A stretch of DNA of 64,000 nt from Zingiber officinale (lineage: Eukaryota > Streptophyta > Magnoliopsida > Zingiberales > Zingiberaceae), in assembly GCF_018446385.1 (NCBI RefSeq), contig NC_055987.1:32251202-32315201 (forward strand), written 5' to 3'. Under the pieces are notes generated by a model. It did not search any database. It had not been told where the DNA came from and saw only the letters and a list, made by a program, of their open reading frames with translations. This document shows, piece by piece, positions 1 to 12,111 of the stretch. Both the position numbers and the translations under genes were made by a program. The first letter of the stretch is position 1. Every line of letters starts with the position of its first letter.

Positions 1-883
1 AGCTATGATGAAGGGGGAGCATCGCAAGACGAGGTAAGTAAGGTACGTGTCCTAAACCCTAAACAGTCCTTTCATTTTATTAAAGCTATTTCTAAAGAAT
101 TAGATAAAGTAGAAAAGGAAAATGAATATTTGAAATCAGAAAATGAAGCTTTAAAATTAGAAATTAAAAAATTGAAAACTGATGCATGTTTTAAAAATAT
201 TTTTCCACATTCAAAAATAAAGTTATATGGAAAATTAAATTGGTACATACGGAAGCATCAGGGTCAACTTAGGAAAATACCAAGAAACTATGTACCCCCT
301 AAGTTTTTGACCAACCCTGTAGGTAGGAACCGTTATTGGATTCCAAAATCTTTACTAGTTTAAATTTCTCTTTTAATTAAAAGCTTTCAGTGAGAAAATT
401 AAACATTGAGGTTCTTTATGGAAGCTTTGTCTAAGGAAGTGGTTGTTGCTCCAATAACCAAGAAGGCCTAGTGCCTCGCCATGACCTGGAAGCCGAAATA
501 TTGAAATAGAAATATTTAATTAACCTTCTGATAAAAGCATTAAAAATTAGAATTAAACAATGCTTTGAAAAGTTTTTAAACATTTCTTGAAAAAGTGTTT
601 CTTGAAATTTTTACTTAGAATTTTTTTTTAATTCTGAAAATTCATTTTAAGTTAGAAATTTGTTTTCACCCCATTTTTTTGCTATGATCAAAGGGGAGAA
701 TCAAGATAAGTTCAGTTAGGGGGAGTTAGTTAAAATTTGTTTTCACCCCGTCTTCATGTTGCAATTTATTTTAAAATTGCAAATTTATGCCTGAATTGTT
801 AATTTAGTAATTTCTTTAAATTACTATCTGTTTGTTTTACCCTAACCTGAACTTGGGTTGATGCACATCAAAAAGGGGGAGAT

Positions 884-1967
884 TGTTGAACCCTGTGGTA
901 GTTTTGATGTGATCAACCAAGTTTAGGTTAGGTCCTGTTTGTCTGATCCCTGTGTTTAAGTGTGCAGGAACTTAGGAATGCAGGAAGTCGAACGGAAGAT
1001 GCAGCTAGCGAGAAAGACGGCACGGGAAGGGAGCCGACGGGCTCGGTGCGTCCGAAGGACGAGAGAGCTACGGAAGAGTACACCCGGTGGGCGTGAAGAA
1101 CATGCGCGGTGTTCAAGGGACGTAAAGCCGGGATGGAAGACTGCTCGAGGAGAAGGCCGGGAACTGGGTTCGGGTGAGCCCTATTCCGGATGGCCGAAAT
1201 CACCCAAAGAAGCTGAACCAGAGCAAGTCAACTGGAAGTTGACTTATCAATGGTTCGGTCGACTGAACCTCCTGATCGGTCGACCGAACCCCTCTCAATC
1301 AGCAGCCAACCGCCAATGCCACGTCAGAAGTTGACCGTTGGTAAAGCTGATCGGTCGACCGAACATCCTGATGGGTCGACCGAACCGAAGTTAATCCAGA
1401 GACTTAGTCGAGCAAATTGATCAGGCCAACTCAGCTGGAGACCGTTGGCCGATCGGTCGACCGAACATAAGGATCGGTCGACCGAACCAAAGCTCGATCG
1501 TCAAAGACTGCACCTGGACGGAAGACTGGGCAGGTACAGTAGGTTCGGTCGACCAAACCTGGGGATTGGTCAACCGATCCCTCTCGAGTCAAACCTGATC
1601 CCGAAGGTTCAGGTTATTTGATAAGCTCTAGAACCCCTATATAATGGGGGTCTCGGGTAGCTATTAAAAATAACGAACTCTAACGAAATAGCAACTCTTA
1701 TACTCTCATTCTCTTAGCAACTACTATGCTGTCAAAGTGTAAAAGGCTTCTCCGGCTTCAGAGAAGGAGTTTTTCTTACTGCGCTTTTCTTACTGCCCTA
1801 GATTAACAACCCTCTTAGTTGTAACCAAGTTAATTTCTGTCTCCTTTTATTTCTGCTGTTAATTTTATTATTGTTGCTTTAATTTAAGAGTTGAAAAGGT
1901 TTGAGGAGGGTATAATATTTATCGCAGGCAATTCACCCCCCTCTTGCCGGTCCCCGCTACACCAACA
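884..1967 (+). repeat. 3' LTR of element A
   Basis: It begins TGTTGAACCC just after a purine tract (aaaaagggggaga) and ends CCAACA. The first 80 bases match the LTR starts of elements B, E and F (a TGATGTGATCAA-like stretch, then GTTAGGTTAGGTCCTG). It contains a GC-rich U3, a palindrome array and a TATA-like box near 1639. Confidence 0.8.
1252..1590. repeat. Array of GGTCGACC palindromes in the LTR of element A
   Basis: Eight copies of a motif close to the perfect palindrome TTCGGTCGACCGAA lie near 1252, 1274, 1350, 1369, 1453, 1472, 1541 and 1563. They come as four pairs, each pair spaced about 20 bases centre to centre, with pairs recurring every 90-100 bases. The array ends about 50 bases upstream of the TATA-like box. 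A regulatory or hairpin-forming role is inference. Confidence 0.85.
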
Positions 1968-2676
1968 CAGTCCAGTCGGTTGCAACTTTTAACAGTCAAC
2001 TGCACCAGTCGACTGCATGTTTTAGCAGTCGACTGCACCAGTCGACTGGCAGCGAACAGAAGCATTCTGTTCGCTCAGCAAATAGCTACCAGTCGACTGC
2101 TAGTTTTAGCTGTCGACTGGTAAATGACCGTTGGAGACCGTTGGTGATGCAAAGTAGCCGTTGGCTACCTTCAACAGTAGCACCAGTCAACTGATGGTTT
2201 TGCCAGTCGACTGGTGCCGAGATGAATTGATATGATGATCAACTCTCTCCTCTTATTTATAGGAAGCTTTGGGACTTGAAGGAGGTTACTAATTATTATT
2301 GAATCACTCCTTGTCATTGCCCAAAGCTTCCAAGCCTACTCTCTTCCTCCTAAACCTAAGTTCATCTTGTAAGAGGAAGAGAACTTTGTGAGAGGTTGTA
2401 CTCCACCGAGAAGGAGTAAGCTCTAGTCGGAGATTGTCAGGGATTGATCCACCGACGGATCAAGGGTTTGTCCACCTCAAGGACATGCCGTGGAGTAGGA
2501 GCAAGCAATCTCCGAACCACGTCAAGGAATCATGTTAGCGTTTGTGCTCTTACTTGTTTCTTTTCATTGCTTTAGTTTTCATATTCCGCTTGCATAACTA
2601 ACCTTGTAGAGAAGAATAAAAGCTGGGGGGTGACCTAGCTATCCAACCCCCCTTCTAGTCGGCCATCGATCCCTCA
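1968..2676 (+). mobile_element. Element G: LTR fragment of a second family
   Basis: A plus-oriented LTR-like segment with a TATA-like box (ttatttatagg) near 2254 and an end of the usual type (ccccccttctagtcggcc followed by atcgatccctca). Its start is cut off by element A. On its right side it abuts the protease region of the older minus-strand element C (a protease motif reads on the minus strand at about 2690-2735), so G appears to have inserted into C. No primer-binding site follows, so this is a solo LTR or a 3' LTR. Confidence 0.6.
1970..2220. repeat. Array of CAGTCGACTG palindromes in LTR G
   Basis: About eight copies of CAGTCGACTG or one-base variants (CAGTCAACTG, CTGTCGACTG) lie between 1970 and 2220, again mostly in close pairs. 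The array lies immediately upstream of the TATA-like box near 2254. The layout is the same as in the LTR of element A, but the palindrome differs. Confidence 0.85.
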
Positions 2677-3433
2677 CATGATCCTAGTCATGTGTCTGGA
2701 ACAACCACTGTCCAATATCCACTTGGTTTTCTAAAAATAAAATGTGGAAGTCATTATTAATTTAATTCATCAATTTTAACTTTTAATTTAATTTTAATTT
2801 TCAAGTCTTAATTTAATTTTTAACTTTAATTTTTAAGTTTTGATTTTAATTTTAATTTAATTTTAATTTAATTTTAATTTAATTTTAATTATTAAGTTTT
2901 AATTTAATTCTTAAGTTTTAATTTAATTTTTAAGTTTTAATTTAATTTTAAGTTTTAATTTAATTTTTAAGTTTTCATTTAATTTTAATTTAAGTTTTAA
3001 GTTTTCATTTTATTTTAATTTTTATGTTTTAATTTAATTTTAATTTGAGTTAAATTTTTATTTTAATTTTTAATTTAAATCCTTAATTATCTCACCTAAT
3101 TTACATTTTCAATTAGAGAATCCTATAGTTTTGTGAGTTGAGTTCAATTGAATTTTAGGGTTGGGTTTAACTTTGTGTTAGATTCATGTTTATCTTTGGA
3201 TTCAACAAATAGGCAGTTTTTGGATAAACTTCCAAATTGTGGTGAGCCACTTGGACATCATTAGAGTAACCACGCCTTCCAAATTTTTTAAATAGTCCTA
3301 TCCACTAAACTTAATACAAAACTCTAGTCTAACCAGTTAGGATTTGTAAAGGATAGCTTCAGTTAGTTCCACTTAGCCAAATACACCAGGTCGAAGTCAT
3401 ATCTTCCTAGATATGCATAGACAGAGTTTCCCT
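2677..3433 (-). mobile_element. Element C (old copia, minus): protease region and gag-pol spacer
   Basis: On the minus strand at about 2690-2735 the motif KWILDSGCSRHMT can be read. This is the active-site region of Ty1/copia aspartic proteases (DSG followed by C and H). The rest of the segment is an AT-rich spacer that continues beyond element B at 7220. Together with the gag region at 7630-8920 and the LTR at 9371, it shows an old minus-strand copia element, probably of the Gag-spacer-protease layout seen in SIRE-type elements. It is broken and interrupted by at least three younger insertions. Confidence 0.65.
2755..3070. repeat. AT-rich degenerate tandem repeat
   Basis: Repeated blocks built from TTTTAATTTAA and TTTTAAG fill this stretch. 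It lies in the gag-protease spacer of element C and probably grew by slippage after the element decayed. Confidence 0.75.
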
Positions 3434-4293
3434 TGTTGGTACCCCAAGGTTGTTTTGATGTGATCAAACAAGTTAGGTTAGGTCCTGTTGTGTTTAATCC
3501 TATGTCCAAGTGTGCAAGAACTTAGAGCACAAGATGTCGAGCAAAAGACGTAGCTAGCGAGAAGGGTCGCACGGGAGAGAGCCAACGAGCTCGGTGCGTC
3601 TGAGGGACGAGGTGCTATGGAAGAGTACCCGGGCGGATGAGAAGGAAGCGCACGGTGTTTCCAAGGGACGAGAAGCCAGGAGCGGAAGCTTGCTCGAGAA
3701 GGCCGAAAGTTGGGTTCGGGTGAGCCTTATTCTAGATGGCCGAGATCACCTAATCAAGAGGAACTGGAGCGGAAGATTCGGATCGAGGTGAGTGAAACTG
3801 GAGCGGAAGGCCCGGAGTGGAAAAAGTCAACTTGGTTTAATCTGGATTTATCTGGATCGCATTTGACCATGATCCTTTATGAAGGGGATAAAGTTTTATC
3901 TCCCTCCAGGCACCTAGAACCCTTCCAGGAACCCCAAGTAGGGTTATATAAGCAGTCCTACTCCCAAAGCTAAACTCTAACAAGAAATTGTGAAACAACA
4001 CTTGTACACATCCACTATTCTATTTTAACTTTCTATTTTTGCGCTTCCATTGCTGTAAAGAGACTTCTCTGCCTGAAGGAGAATTTTAGTGCTCTTTAAC
4101 TTCCTTGGATTAACAACCTCCCCGATTGTAACCAAGTAAATATGTGAGCCTCGTCTTTTTAGTTTATCTCTTATTTTGTTTATGCAAGTCTTTAGTTTAA
4201 TTAAGTTATAAGTCTGAGGAAGGTTTGTTTTGCTTGATTTGTGTTGGGGATATTCACCCCCCCCTTTCTAGCCGGTCGCTGAGGGTCCTAACA
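3434..4293 (+). repeat. 5' LTR of element B
   Basis: 860 bp, TGTTGGTACC to CCTAACA, with a TATA-like box (tatataagc) near 3945 and a run of C residues near the end. It is flanked on the right by the primer-binding site. Confidence 0.88.
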
Positions 4294-4350
4294 AGTGGTA
4301 TCAGAGCCAAGACGCTTTAGGAGGACTAATCGTCGAACGAAGCACATGAG

Positions 4351-5778
4351 ATGGCTGGACCGAGCATCTGCCCACTAAAGTTCGAGGGGGAGTTCGCGAG
4401 CTGGAAAAAGAAAATGGAGGTATTCTTTAAAATTGACTTTAAATTACTTTTAATAATGAAATTCAATTTTGTAGCACCTGAAGGAAAGGAAGAATACCAA
4501 TGGACGAAGAAGGAGCAGACTGATTTCGTAGTAAACGGCAAAGCAGAGTTCCATCTGTTGGACGTCCTACCATCATAAGTCAACCGAATCAGCGCCTAGG
4601 ACTCAGCAAAGGAGCTTTGGGAGAAGTTCCTTGAGCTACACAAAGAGACATCTGAAGCTAAGCTCACGAGACGTGATTTGCTAAGGAATCAGTTAAGCAA
4701 CATAAAACTGAAAGCAGAAGAAACCGTTGCACATCTTCACTCGAGAATTAAGGAACTAATCATCGGACGCATGAATCTCGAAAAAAAGGTAAGAAACCAA
4801 GATTCGCTGAGGTACGTGCTTAATGCATTTCCTAGATCTACTGAATGGGCATCATTAGATGCTTACTATATTTCTAAAGATTTAGAAGCTGTCACCTTAG
4901 AAGAAATGTTTTCAGCATTTGAATTCCATGAAATAAGATGTGAAGATTCGAAGAAGGAGCCGAAACACAATATTACCGTCAAGGCTAAGATGGACGAACA
5001 AGATTCAGAATCCTCTCTGGACGACGATGAAACGGTAATGATGGTAAGACAATTTAAAAAATTATTTAAATCTAGAAAAATTAACCATCTGTAGGGTAGA
5101 AAGAAAAGGAAAATCAAATTCTACCACTGCAATGAAGAAGGGCATATTAAAGATAACTACCCTAAATTGAAGAACAAGGACAAGGGTACGAACAAGAAGC
5201 TCGTCCAAACGAACAAGCACAAAAACCTGAAGGTGACGTGGGATGAAATGTCATCCGAATCAGAGATTAAGGCTTTCTCGAGACTTGCGTTAATGGCAAG
5301 TCATCAAGACGATGAAAACGAAGAAAGCTTGTTCGAAATGAGCATCGATGAAGGGGAAGTGACATCAGAAGAAAGCAGCAGTTCAGGGGGAGCTACAGAT
5401 AATGAGATAGACAAGGTAAGTCAGGTACGATCTCTTCCTCCCGATAAATTATTTAAAATTGTTAAGTTATTATCTAAAGACTATTGTAAATTAGAAAAAG
5501 AAAATAAAGAATTAAAGTTAATTCTAGCCAAATCATGCTTATTAGAAGATTTTGAAAAATTAAAATTGGAATATGATAAATTGAAGACACAAGTAGAAAA
5601 CTTGAAAAATCATACATGTTTAAGTGTTCAAACTCAAAATTTTAAAAGACTAAGCTGGTATCTTAGATTTCACAAGGGTCAAATTAGAAAAATTTCCAAA
5701 AGTTATGTGCCCCCAAAATTTTTGATTAATCCTGTAGGAAGGAACTTATATTGGGTTCCAAAATCTTATATAAGTTAA
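4351..5778 (+). other. Gag region of element B
   Basis: Reading-frame pieces here match the Gag of element F: an N-terminal MAGPS start, the WKKKMEVFF stretch, a helical middle part, a CCHC zinc-knuckle region near 5120-5165, an acidic Ser/Glu-rich segment and the terminal NPVGRNLYW motif. It is a fossil with a few breaks. Gag packages element RNA into virus-like particles in this class of elements. Confidence 0.75.
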
Positions 5779-6339
5779 AATCATAATTGAAATTAGCGCT
5801 TTCAGCGAGAAAATTAAATGTTTGATTTCCTTAAGAGACTTTATCTAGAAAGTGGTTGTTGCTCCAATAATCAAGAAGGCCTAGTACCTCGCCACAGCTT
5901 GGAAGTTAATTAATAAAATAAAATATTTAATTGGCTAACTGACAAAAGCAATGTAATTAGATAATGCTTTAAATAGTTACTCAAATATTTTACAGTATTT
6001 TTTATTTAGAAATTTTTTTTTACAAAACTTAAAGTTTCTAAAATTATTGCAAATTTTTCTAAGTGATTTACAAATTTTTTCAAAGTTTGATAAGTTTTCC
6101 AAAATTGTTTGAAAATCAAAGTTTTATAAAAACTAAAAAAAATTTAAAAAGTATCCTTAGATTCTTTTTGGTACCCCATTTTTTATGTGATCAAAGGGGG
6201 AGAAGGGAATATTAAGTATAGGGGGAGGTAGTTTAAATTGCTTTAAATTTTTTCACTTTAAATTGCAAATTTATTTCTTTTACTTTATGTTAGTTTACCC
6301 TAACTTAGCTTGGGTTGCTCACATCAAAAAGGTGGAGAT

Positions 6340-7214
6340 TGTTCGTACCCCAAGGTTGTTTTGATGTGATCAAACAAGTTAGATTAGGTCCTGTTGTGTT
6401 TAATCCTGTGTCTAAGTGTGCAGGAACTTAGGAGCACAAGATGTTGAGCAAAAGATGTAGCTAGCGAGAAGGACCGTACGAGAGAGAGCCGACGGGCTTG
6501 GTGCGCCTGAGGGACTAGGTCTTGCGGAAGAGTATGTGGGCAGACAAGAAGGAGGCGCGTGGTGTTTCCAAGGGACGAGAAGTCAGGAGCGGAAGCTTGC
6601 TCGAGAAGGCCGGAAGTTGGATTCAGGTGAGCCCTATTTCGGATGGCCAAGATCACCCAATCAAAAGGAACCAGAGCAAAAGACCTGGACTGAGACGAGT
6701 GAAATCGGAGTGGAAGGTCTAGACTGGAAAAAGTCAACTTGGTTGACTTTCCTGGTCCGGGCGCTCGAAATAAGATTTTATCTGGATCACATTTGACCGT
6801 GATCCATTACGAAGAGGATAAAGTTTTATCCCCCTCCAAGTGCATAGAACCCTTCCAGGCGCCTCGAGCAGGGCTATATAAGTAGCCCTACTCCCAAAGC
6901 TAAACTCTAATTGTGAAACAACACTTGTACACATCCATTGTTCTATTTTAGCTTTCGATTTCTACACTTTCATTATTGTTAAGAGGCTTCTCTACCTGAA
7001 GGAGAATTTTAGTGTGCTTTAATTCCTTGGATTATCAATCTCCCCGGTTGTAACAAAGTAAATCTATTATCCTCGTCTTTTTAGTTTATCTCTTATGTTG
7101 TTTATGCAAATGTTTAGTTTAATTATGTTATAAGTCCGAGGAAGGTTTGTTTTGCTTGATTTGTGCAGGGGCTATTCACCCCCCCCCCCTAGGCGGCTGC
7201 CGAGGGTCCTAACA
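6340..7214 (+). repeat. 3' LTR of element B
   Basis: 875 bp, TGTTCGTACC to CCTAACA, similar to the 5' copy. Scattered differences are visible by eye, so the insertion is not very recent; divergence was not computed. Confidence 0.88.
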
Positions 7215-7219
7215 TCCCT

Positions 7220-9370
7220 AACCTACTATATCATCCAAAACTTCACCATTACCATTTTTCATGTTAAACTATTATCCCTTTTTAGACGAGTCCTAATTAC
7301 CCATTCGGGTAAATTTATTGATTTTGGAGATGCCAACTAGTTTGGAGCCTCCCCTTGAATTATTAGACTGGGTTTTAGGTTTTGGGTTTGTGTCAATTTA
7401 CTTTATAGTTATAATGAACTTGGTTATAGTTTGAGCTTAGATTAATTTTGGTTTTATTTAATTTAGGTTTAGTTATAACCTTGGTTGACTTTAGCTTAGA
7501 GGGGCTAGTTTTTGAGATTAAGGTTGACTTATTTGGTTTATTTGTTTTTAGATGGTGCATTTTATTTTTAGGTATGTAGTATTGATTGATTCCTACTTGC
7601 ATGATTAGGCACGCTTTCAGAACCCAGGCTTTGGTTTAATTTTTATGTTGATTGACTAAAGATATAAACATTTTGTTAGTTAATCTGGACTTGTATCCAA
7701 GTCCAGACTTATTATACACAGCTCTTTGTGATCCAAGTATCATATCTAGATACTTAGATCTTGTTATAAAATTTTCTAATAGTTGTTTTAGTTCAAATAC
7801 TTCGCTTTTCAATCTAGAATTATCCTTCTCAAGTTGTGCAACTTGAGTCAGAATTTCAAGTTGAATTGACTTAATTGTTGAGTTTGAATTTAGTTGTTCG
7901 TTAAGTATTTTATTTTCTTTGGTTAGTTCATTTATTTGTTCTTCAAACGCAGTTAATTTATTATGTAAGCATGCAATAATTTTAAAGAACTTTTTTCTTA
8001 AGATAGACTGTACCTCATTGGAACCTTCAGAAATGAGTACGGACTCATGGCTCGATTCGAGTTCAGACTCGTCTTCTGATTCACTCTCCGACTCTGGTCC
8101 ATACGCCATCAGCACAAGTTGGTGTGCCTTGGTCCATCACCGTTTGATTTCTCGGCAGACAATTCATCCCACGTTGCTTTGAGGGCTTTCTTTTTCTTGA
8201 GATTTGAGCAGTCGTTCTTGTAGTGTCATTTCTTGTTGCATTCAAAGCACGCAACATTGGTCTTGTTGTTGCTGGAATTTGAAGTGTAGTTGATCTTTTG
8301 CTGGTTCCTTTTGGTGAAGTTCTTCTTTCTCTTGGTGATCATCTTTCTTACCAGGTTCACAAGGTATTCTTCATCATTCGAGTCTTGGTCAGACTCAATT
8401 TTAGGTTCTGGTTTAGTTCTAATATTTTATTTTATTGTTCCTACAATAAGAGTAATACCTTTCTTGGGTTTGACATTAGTATGTTCGTGAAGCTCTAATT
8501 CACAGAAAAGTTCATCTAATTTAAGTTTATATAGATTTCTCGAGATTTTGTAGGCATCCACGATAGATGCCCACAATACATTTCGAGGGAATGTATTCAG
8601 GGCATACCTTATCAAGTCTCGGTTCTCCATCTGATGGTTAATTGTGTGGAGCCCGTTGAGGATGTCTTTTATTCTGGGGTGCAGTTGACTAGCAGATTCT
8701 CCTTCCTGCATTTTGATATTAAATAATTTATTTAAAAGTAAATCTCTTTTTGTTACCTTTGCGTCTGGGTCCCTTGTGTAGCTCTATGAGCTTGTCCCAT
8801 AGTTCCTTTGCATTTTCATGTAGGTTGACATGATTCAATTCCTCCTTTGTTAGTCTGCACTGGATTGTGTTAAGAGCCTTGAAGTTAATCTGGTCCTTTT
8901 TCTTCATCTTCATATTCTAATTTTCTCGGTCCATTGGAATTCTGGTGTTGTGGTCGACTGGTGCTTTATATCCTTTAGTAACGTTGAACCACTAGTCGAA
9001 GTCAGTTTTCAAGTAGACTTCCATCCACTTATTCTAGTATAAGAAATCATCCCCGTAAAATAAGGGTGGATGAACATTGCTATATCCTTCGTTTCGAGCC
9101 ATTTGTCACTAAAATAGAAAATTAGAGAAAGATACCAAGACTTGCTCTTGGATTAGCAGGGTTCTAAGAAAATAAAATATATCAAGGAACTCAAGTGGTG
9201 TTGTACCAGCTTCGAGTAAAAATTGAACGAAAAAGAGTTATTTGAAGAGGTAAACTTTTATTAATTCAAATAAAATGTAAAAAACTAAAATCCAAAGAAA
9301 ATAAATCAATTCCCCCTGGCTTTATTGATGGTTGCACCAATTCATAGCAGAACTTGGCTCTAATACCACT
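7220..9370 (-). mobile_element. Element C (old copia, minus): gag region and primer-binding site
   Basis: Read on the minus strand, this starts with a primer-binding site at about 9358-9370 (tggtattagagcc, one base from the initiator tRNA-Met type). It is followed by Gag pieces at about 8913-8427, a zinc-knuckle-like stretch near 8190-8270 and an acidic/coiled-coil part at 8115-7636 that ends with the motif LGSQRAVYNKSGLGYK, common in copia elements with a long Gag. The gag is broken in several places. The sequence continues on the other side of element B at 3433. Confidence 0.75.
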
Positions 9371-9417
9371 TGTTGGATCGGGTCGCATGTGAGAGGGGGG
9401 TTGAATAACGTGATTTT
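9371..9417 (-). repeat. LTR of element C, left piece
   Basis: The first 47 bases (TGTTGGATCGGG at the left edge) of C's LTR next to its primer-binding site. The LTR is then interrupted by copia element D and resumes at 18600. Confidence 0.75.
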
Positions 9418-10322
9418 TGTTAGGATGTATACTAAAAGTCTAGCTTTTTGTATGAACATTTATTTTGAAATGAGAATCACATTGGTCAAATGTCTGTATT
9501 TAGTTAAATGCAGTTGTTCATTTAATTTATATTGAAGATAACATGGTGTGTGGTGTCACACAGAAGATCATGTTATCAGTTCCTTATAAATTATAAATAG
9601 TAGCTCACAACCAAGATGGATTGGGACAAACCATTGGAATGGTTGTAGTGTAATTTGGTATTAGTTTATCTTGACTATAAAATTACACTAGTACACTATG
9701 TGTGTATTGAGCAGGACCATTTGAGGTTGTTTCTTTTTATATTGACTATATAAAAGAACATAACCTCTATTATTATGGATGTGCGTACTCTTAATCCCGA
9801 TATAATAACAAGCACATATACTTAGTATTTATTTTTTTTATTTATCAATGGGTGAGATTTATTCATTAAATCAATAGGCCCGATAAGTTGGGAAATAATA
9901 TTATTTATATGGTGTGTTGTTGATTATAGAAGGAAACTGTGTCCTAGTTATCTAGGTTGATGATGTCCCCTTGAGGAGCTCATAAGGATTGTCATGTAAA
10001 CCCTGCAGGTGGACTTAGTCTGACATGACAATGAAGTTGAGTGGTACTACTCTTGGAGCTAGATGTTAATTAAGTGAGTTGTCAGTAACTCATTTAATTA
10101 ATAGACATTCGATATCTTAAACACAGGGAGATTAATGCACTCATAATAAGAAGGAGCCCATAATGTAATATGGGATTGGTGTGGTAGTTCAATAATGACT
10201 CTTTAGTGGTATGAGTTATTATTGATGAACTTGAGTTAGGTGTTTGGGTCGAACACAGGAAGCTCAAGTCCATCAGGAGGCCAAAACCAATTCCTCCTCT
10301 AGGTCCCTGTTGTAGCCTCTTA

Positions 10323-10610
10323 GACCATCCACACCTGCTTCCCTATCCAAAATGCATAATTTAGGGTAAAAAAATTACGTTATTAAATTTGGATATCCAC
10401 TTTTCAATACATCATATATCAGTTTCCCTATTTTTTTCTCTCTCCTCTATAATGTTTAGGGAATGGAATCCATTCCCTAAATTTAGAGAAGTATTGTTCA
10501 TAAATGCATAATTTAGGGAATCGATAGGGTAGCTGATGTAAAGATTTTTTAGCTACCCTATCCAAAATTTAAGGTAAAATTTTTGAATAGGGTATCTGAT
10601 GTGGATGCTC
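10323..10610. mobile_element. Harbinger/Tourist-type MITE inside the 5' LTR of D
   Basis: 288 bp with imperfect terminal inverted repeats (GACCATCCACA at the left, GAGCATCCACA as the reverse complement of the right end). It is flanked by a 3-bp TTA duplication (10320-10322 and 10611-10613). The 3' LTR of the same element has the empty site with a single TTA (near 17228), which proves insertion after the LTRs were formed. A TTA duplication plus this TIR length fits PIF/Harbinger-derived MITEs. It has no coding capacity. Confidence 0.88.
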
Positions 10611-10784
10611 TTATTAAAAGCCTTTTTATCCACCCAAAGCTCAGCTTCTTACCCAAGCTAGGCGTCGGCCACATCCTTGCTTGGTGCCCAAGCAAGGGGC
10701 CTGCCAAGCCCATCTTGGTGTCCAAGATGTGGTCGGCCAAGCCTCGCTTGGTGACCAAGCAAGGGGTCGATCACTAAAGAAATA

Positions 10785-11165
10785 AAAAGAGATGTTTTAA
10801 TTTTTTTAAAATCTTTCCTTTTATAGCAATTTACAAAGGATTAAAAGAGAGATTTTAATTCTAAAATCTTTCCTTATTTTGAAGTCATCCACATGGTTTT
10901 AAAAGAGAGTATTAAATTTTAAAATCTTTCCTTTTTTGTTGCCATCTATAATGATTTAAAAAGAGAGATTTTAATTTTGATAAAACTTTCCTTTTTTGTA
11001 ACCATGATTTAGAAGAAGAGAAGTTTAATTTTAAAATCTTTCCTTTTTGTAGACATCTACAATGTTTAAAAGAAAGAGATTTTAATTTTTTAAACTTTCC
11101 TTTTGTAGCCATCATAATAGAAAATTTAAAAAAGAGAGATTTTAATTATTATTAAAATTTCCTTT
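10785..11165. repeat. Minisatellite in the 5' LTR of D
   Basis: About six copies of a unit of roughly 60 bp containing AAAGAGAGATTTTAA, AAAATCTTTCCTTTT and a short GTAGCCATC-like spacer. The same array is present in the 3' LTR at about 17335-17720, so it predates the insertion of D. Confidence 0.8.
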
Positions 11166-12111
11166 TATGTCATGACCAAGGATTATAAAAGAGAGGTAGA
11201 GGGTGCCTTATGGGAATAACACATCTCCATATTTCTCTTGTTCCCTTAGAGTCGAAACCTAAGCTTTCCCTCTTCTCTTTTCCTTGGTGGCCAGCTCTTC
11301 TCTCTTTCTCTTCTCCCTTTGTTTTCTTCCCTTAAGGCCGGCGGCACATCAAGCTCCATCTTCTTGTGGCCAGTTTGCTTGGAGGGGAAGAAGAAGAGAA
11401 GGAAGTTTCCTATTTTGGCATTCCTTGGGTGGCCGAAACTTGTAGGCAAAGAAGAAGATTCGGGTGGATTTCAACTTGGTAGATCATTGCCCACATGACG
11501 TCCAAGAGGAGGAGAGGAATACAATATAAGATCAAAAGGTATTTAGCTGCATAGAAAGGTATAACTAATTATTTATTTCCGCTGCATAATTAGTTTGTGT
11601 TCTTTGTATGAATCCTAAAATACCAACACAAGAGACTATCGATTTTATATTTCGATTTTGTGTTTCGATTTTATGTTTCAATTTTATGTTTCTATTGTAG
11701 TCTTTATAGTTAAACCTAAGGTTACTATAAGAAGTTTAAATATTCAATTTCTTTGAAAGGCTTTGTCTAGGAAGTAGTGGATGATCCCATATCCAAGAAG
11801 GCCGAGTGCCTCGCCATGTTTAACCTGGAAGTCAATCTTTGAAATAAATATTTAATCAACTTTTGTAATATGGTTTAACTTCTGAAGAACACATGGGTTG
11901 AATTTGGAGTAAAAATGATAAGTTCCGTTTCCAATCCAAGTTTAACTTCTGAAGAACAACTTGGATTAAAAATGTTAAGTTTTATTTGCAATTCAAGTTT
12001 AACTTCTGTAGAGCACATGGGTTGCTAGGAAAAGTTCTGTTCTTGTACAAATTTTTGTACAGGGGAAACGGAACAGAATTCTGAGTAGCACCCAATAATT
12101 GGTATCAGAGC

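Larger units (their letters stand above)
1..1967 (+). mobile_element. Element A: gag-only LTR retrotransposon, 3' part
   Basis: This is the 3' end of a non-autonomous LTR retrotransposon that starts outside the window. It shows the C-terminal end of a Gag-type reading frame (about 130-363, with the motif NPVGRNRYW also found in element B), an AT-rich tail, a polypurine tract at 871-882 and a 3' LTR at 884-1967 (1084 bp, TGTTGAACCC to CCAACA). No protease, integrase or reverse transcriptase lies between the gag end and the LTR. It belongs to the same family as elements B, E and F. A TATA-like box (tatataatg) lies near 1639 inside the LTR. The element ends directly against another LTR type (G), so it probably inserted into G, but the left flank is not visible. 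Confidence 0.8.
3434..7214 (+). mobile_element. Element B: complete gag-only LTR retrotransposon
   Basis: A 3781-bp element with LTRs at 3434-4293 and 6340-7214 and a perfect 5-bp target duplication TCCCT (3429-3433 and 7215-7219). The primer-binding site TGGTATCAGAGC (4296-4307) matches the 3' end of initiator tRNA-Met. The purine tract before the 3' LTR is at about 6326-6338. The only coding material is a Gag region (about 4351-5778) that starts MAGPS, contains the copia-type Gag fold and a CCHC knuckle region, then an acidic/coiled-coil part. No protease, integrase, reverse transcriptase or RNase H is present, so it must move in trans. The gag looks broken in a few places. It fits the TR-GAG class of plant non-autonomous elements. 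Confidence 0.88.
9418..12097 (+). repeat. 5' LTR of element D
   Basis: 2680 bp, from TGTTAGGATG to CACCCAATA before the primer-binding site. It is longer than the 3' LTR because it carries a 288-bp MITE (10323-10610) and an extra stretch of GCTTGGTGCCCAAGC-type repeats near 10680-10760. Confidence 0.85.

Noticed and set aside
928-1334. Overlapping Arg-rich frames on both strands at the start of LTR A (and similar ones at 3594-3973, 6384-6796, 22039-22640, 24730-25359)
   Set aside because: They lie in the GC-rich U3 part of LTRs, are open in several frames at once and recur only because the LTRs repeat. No protein family features.
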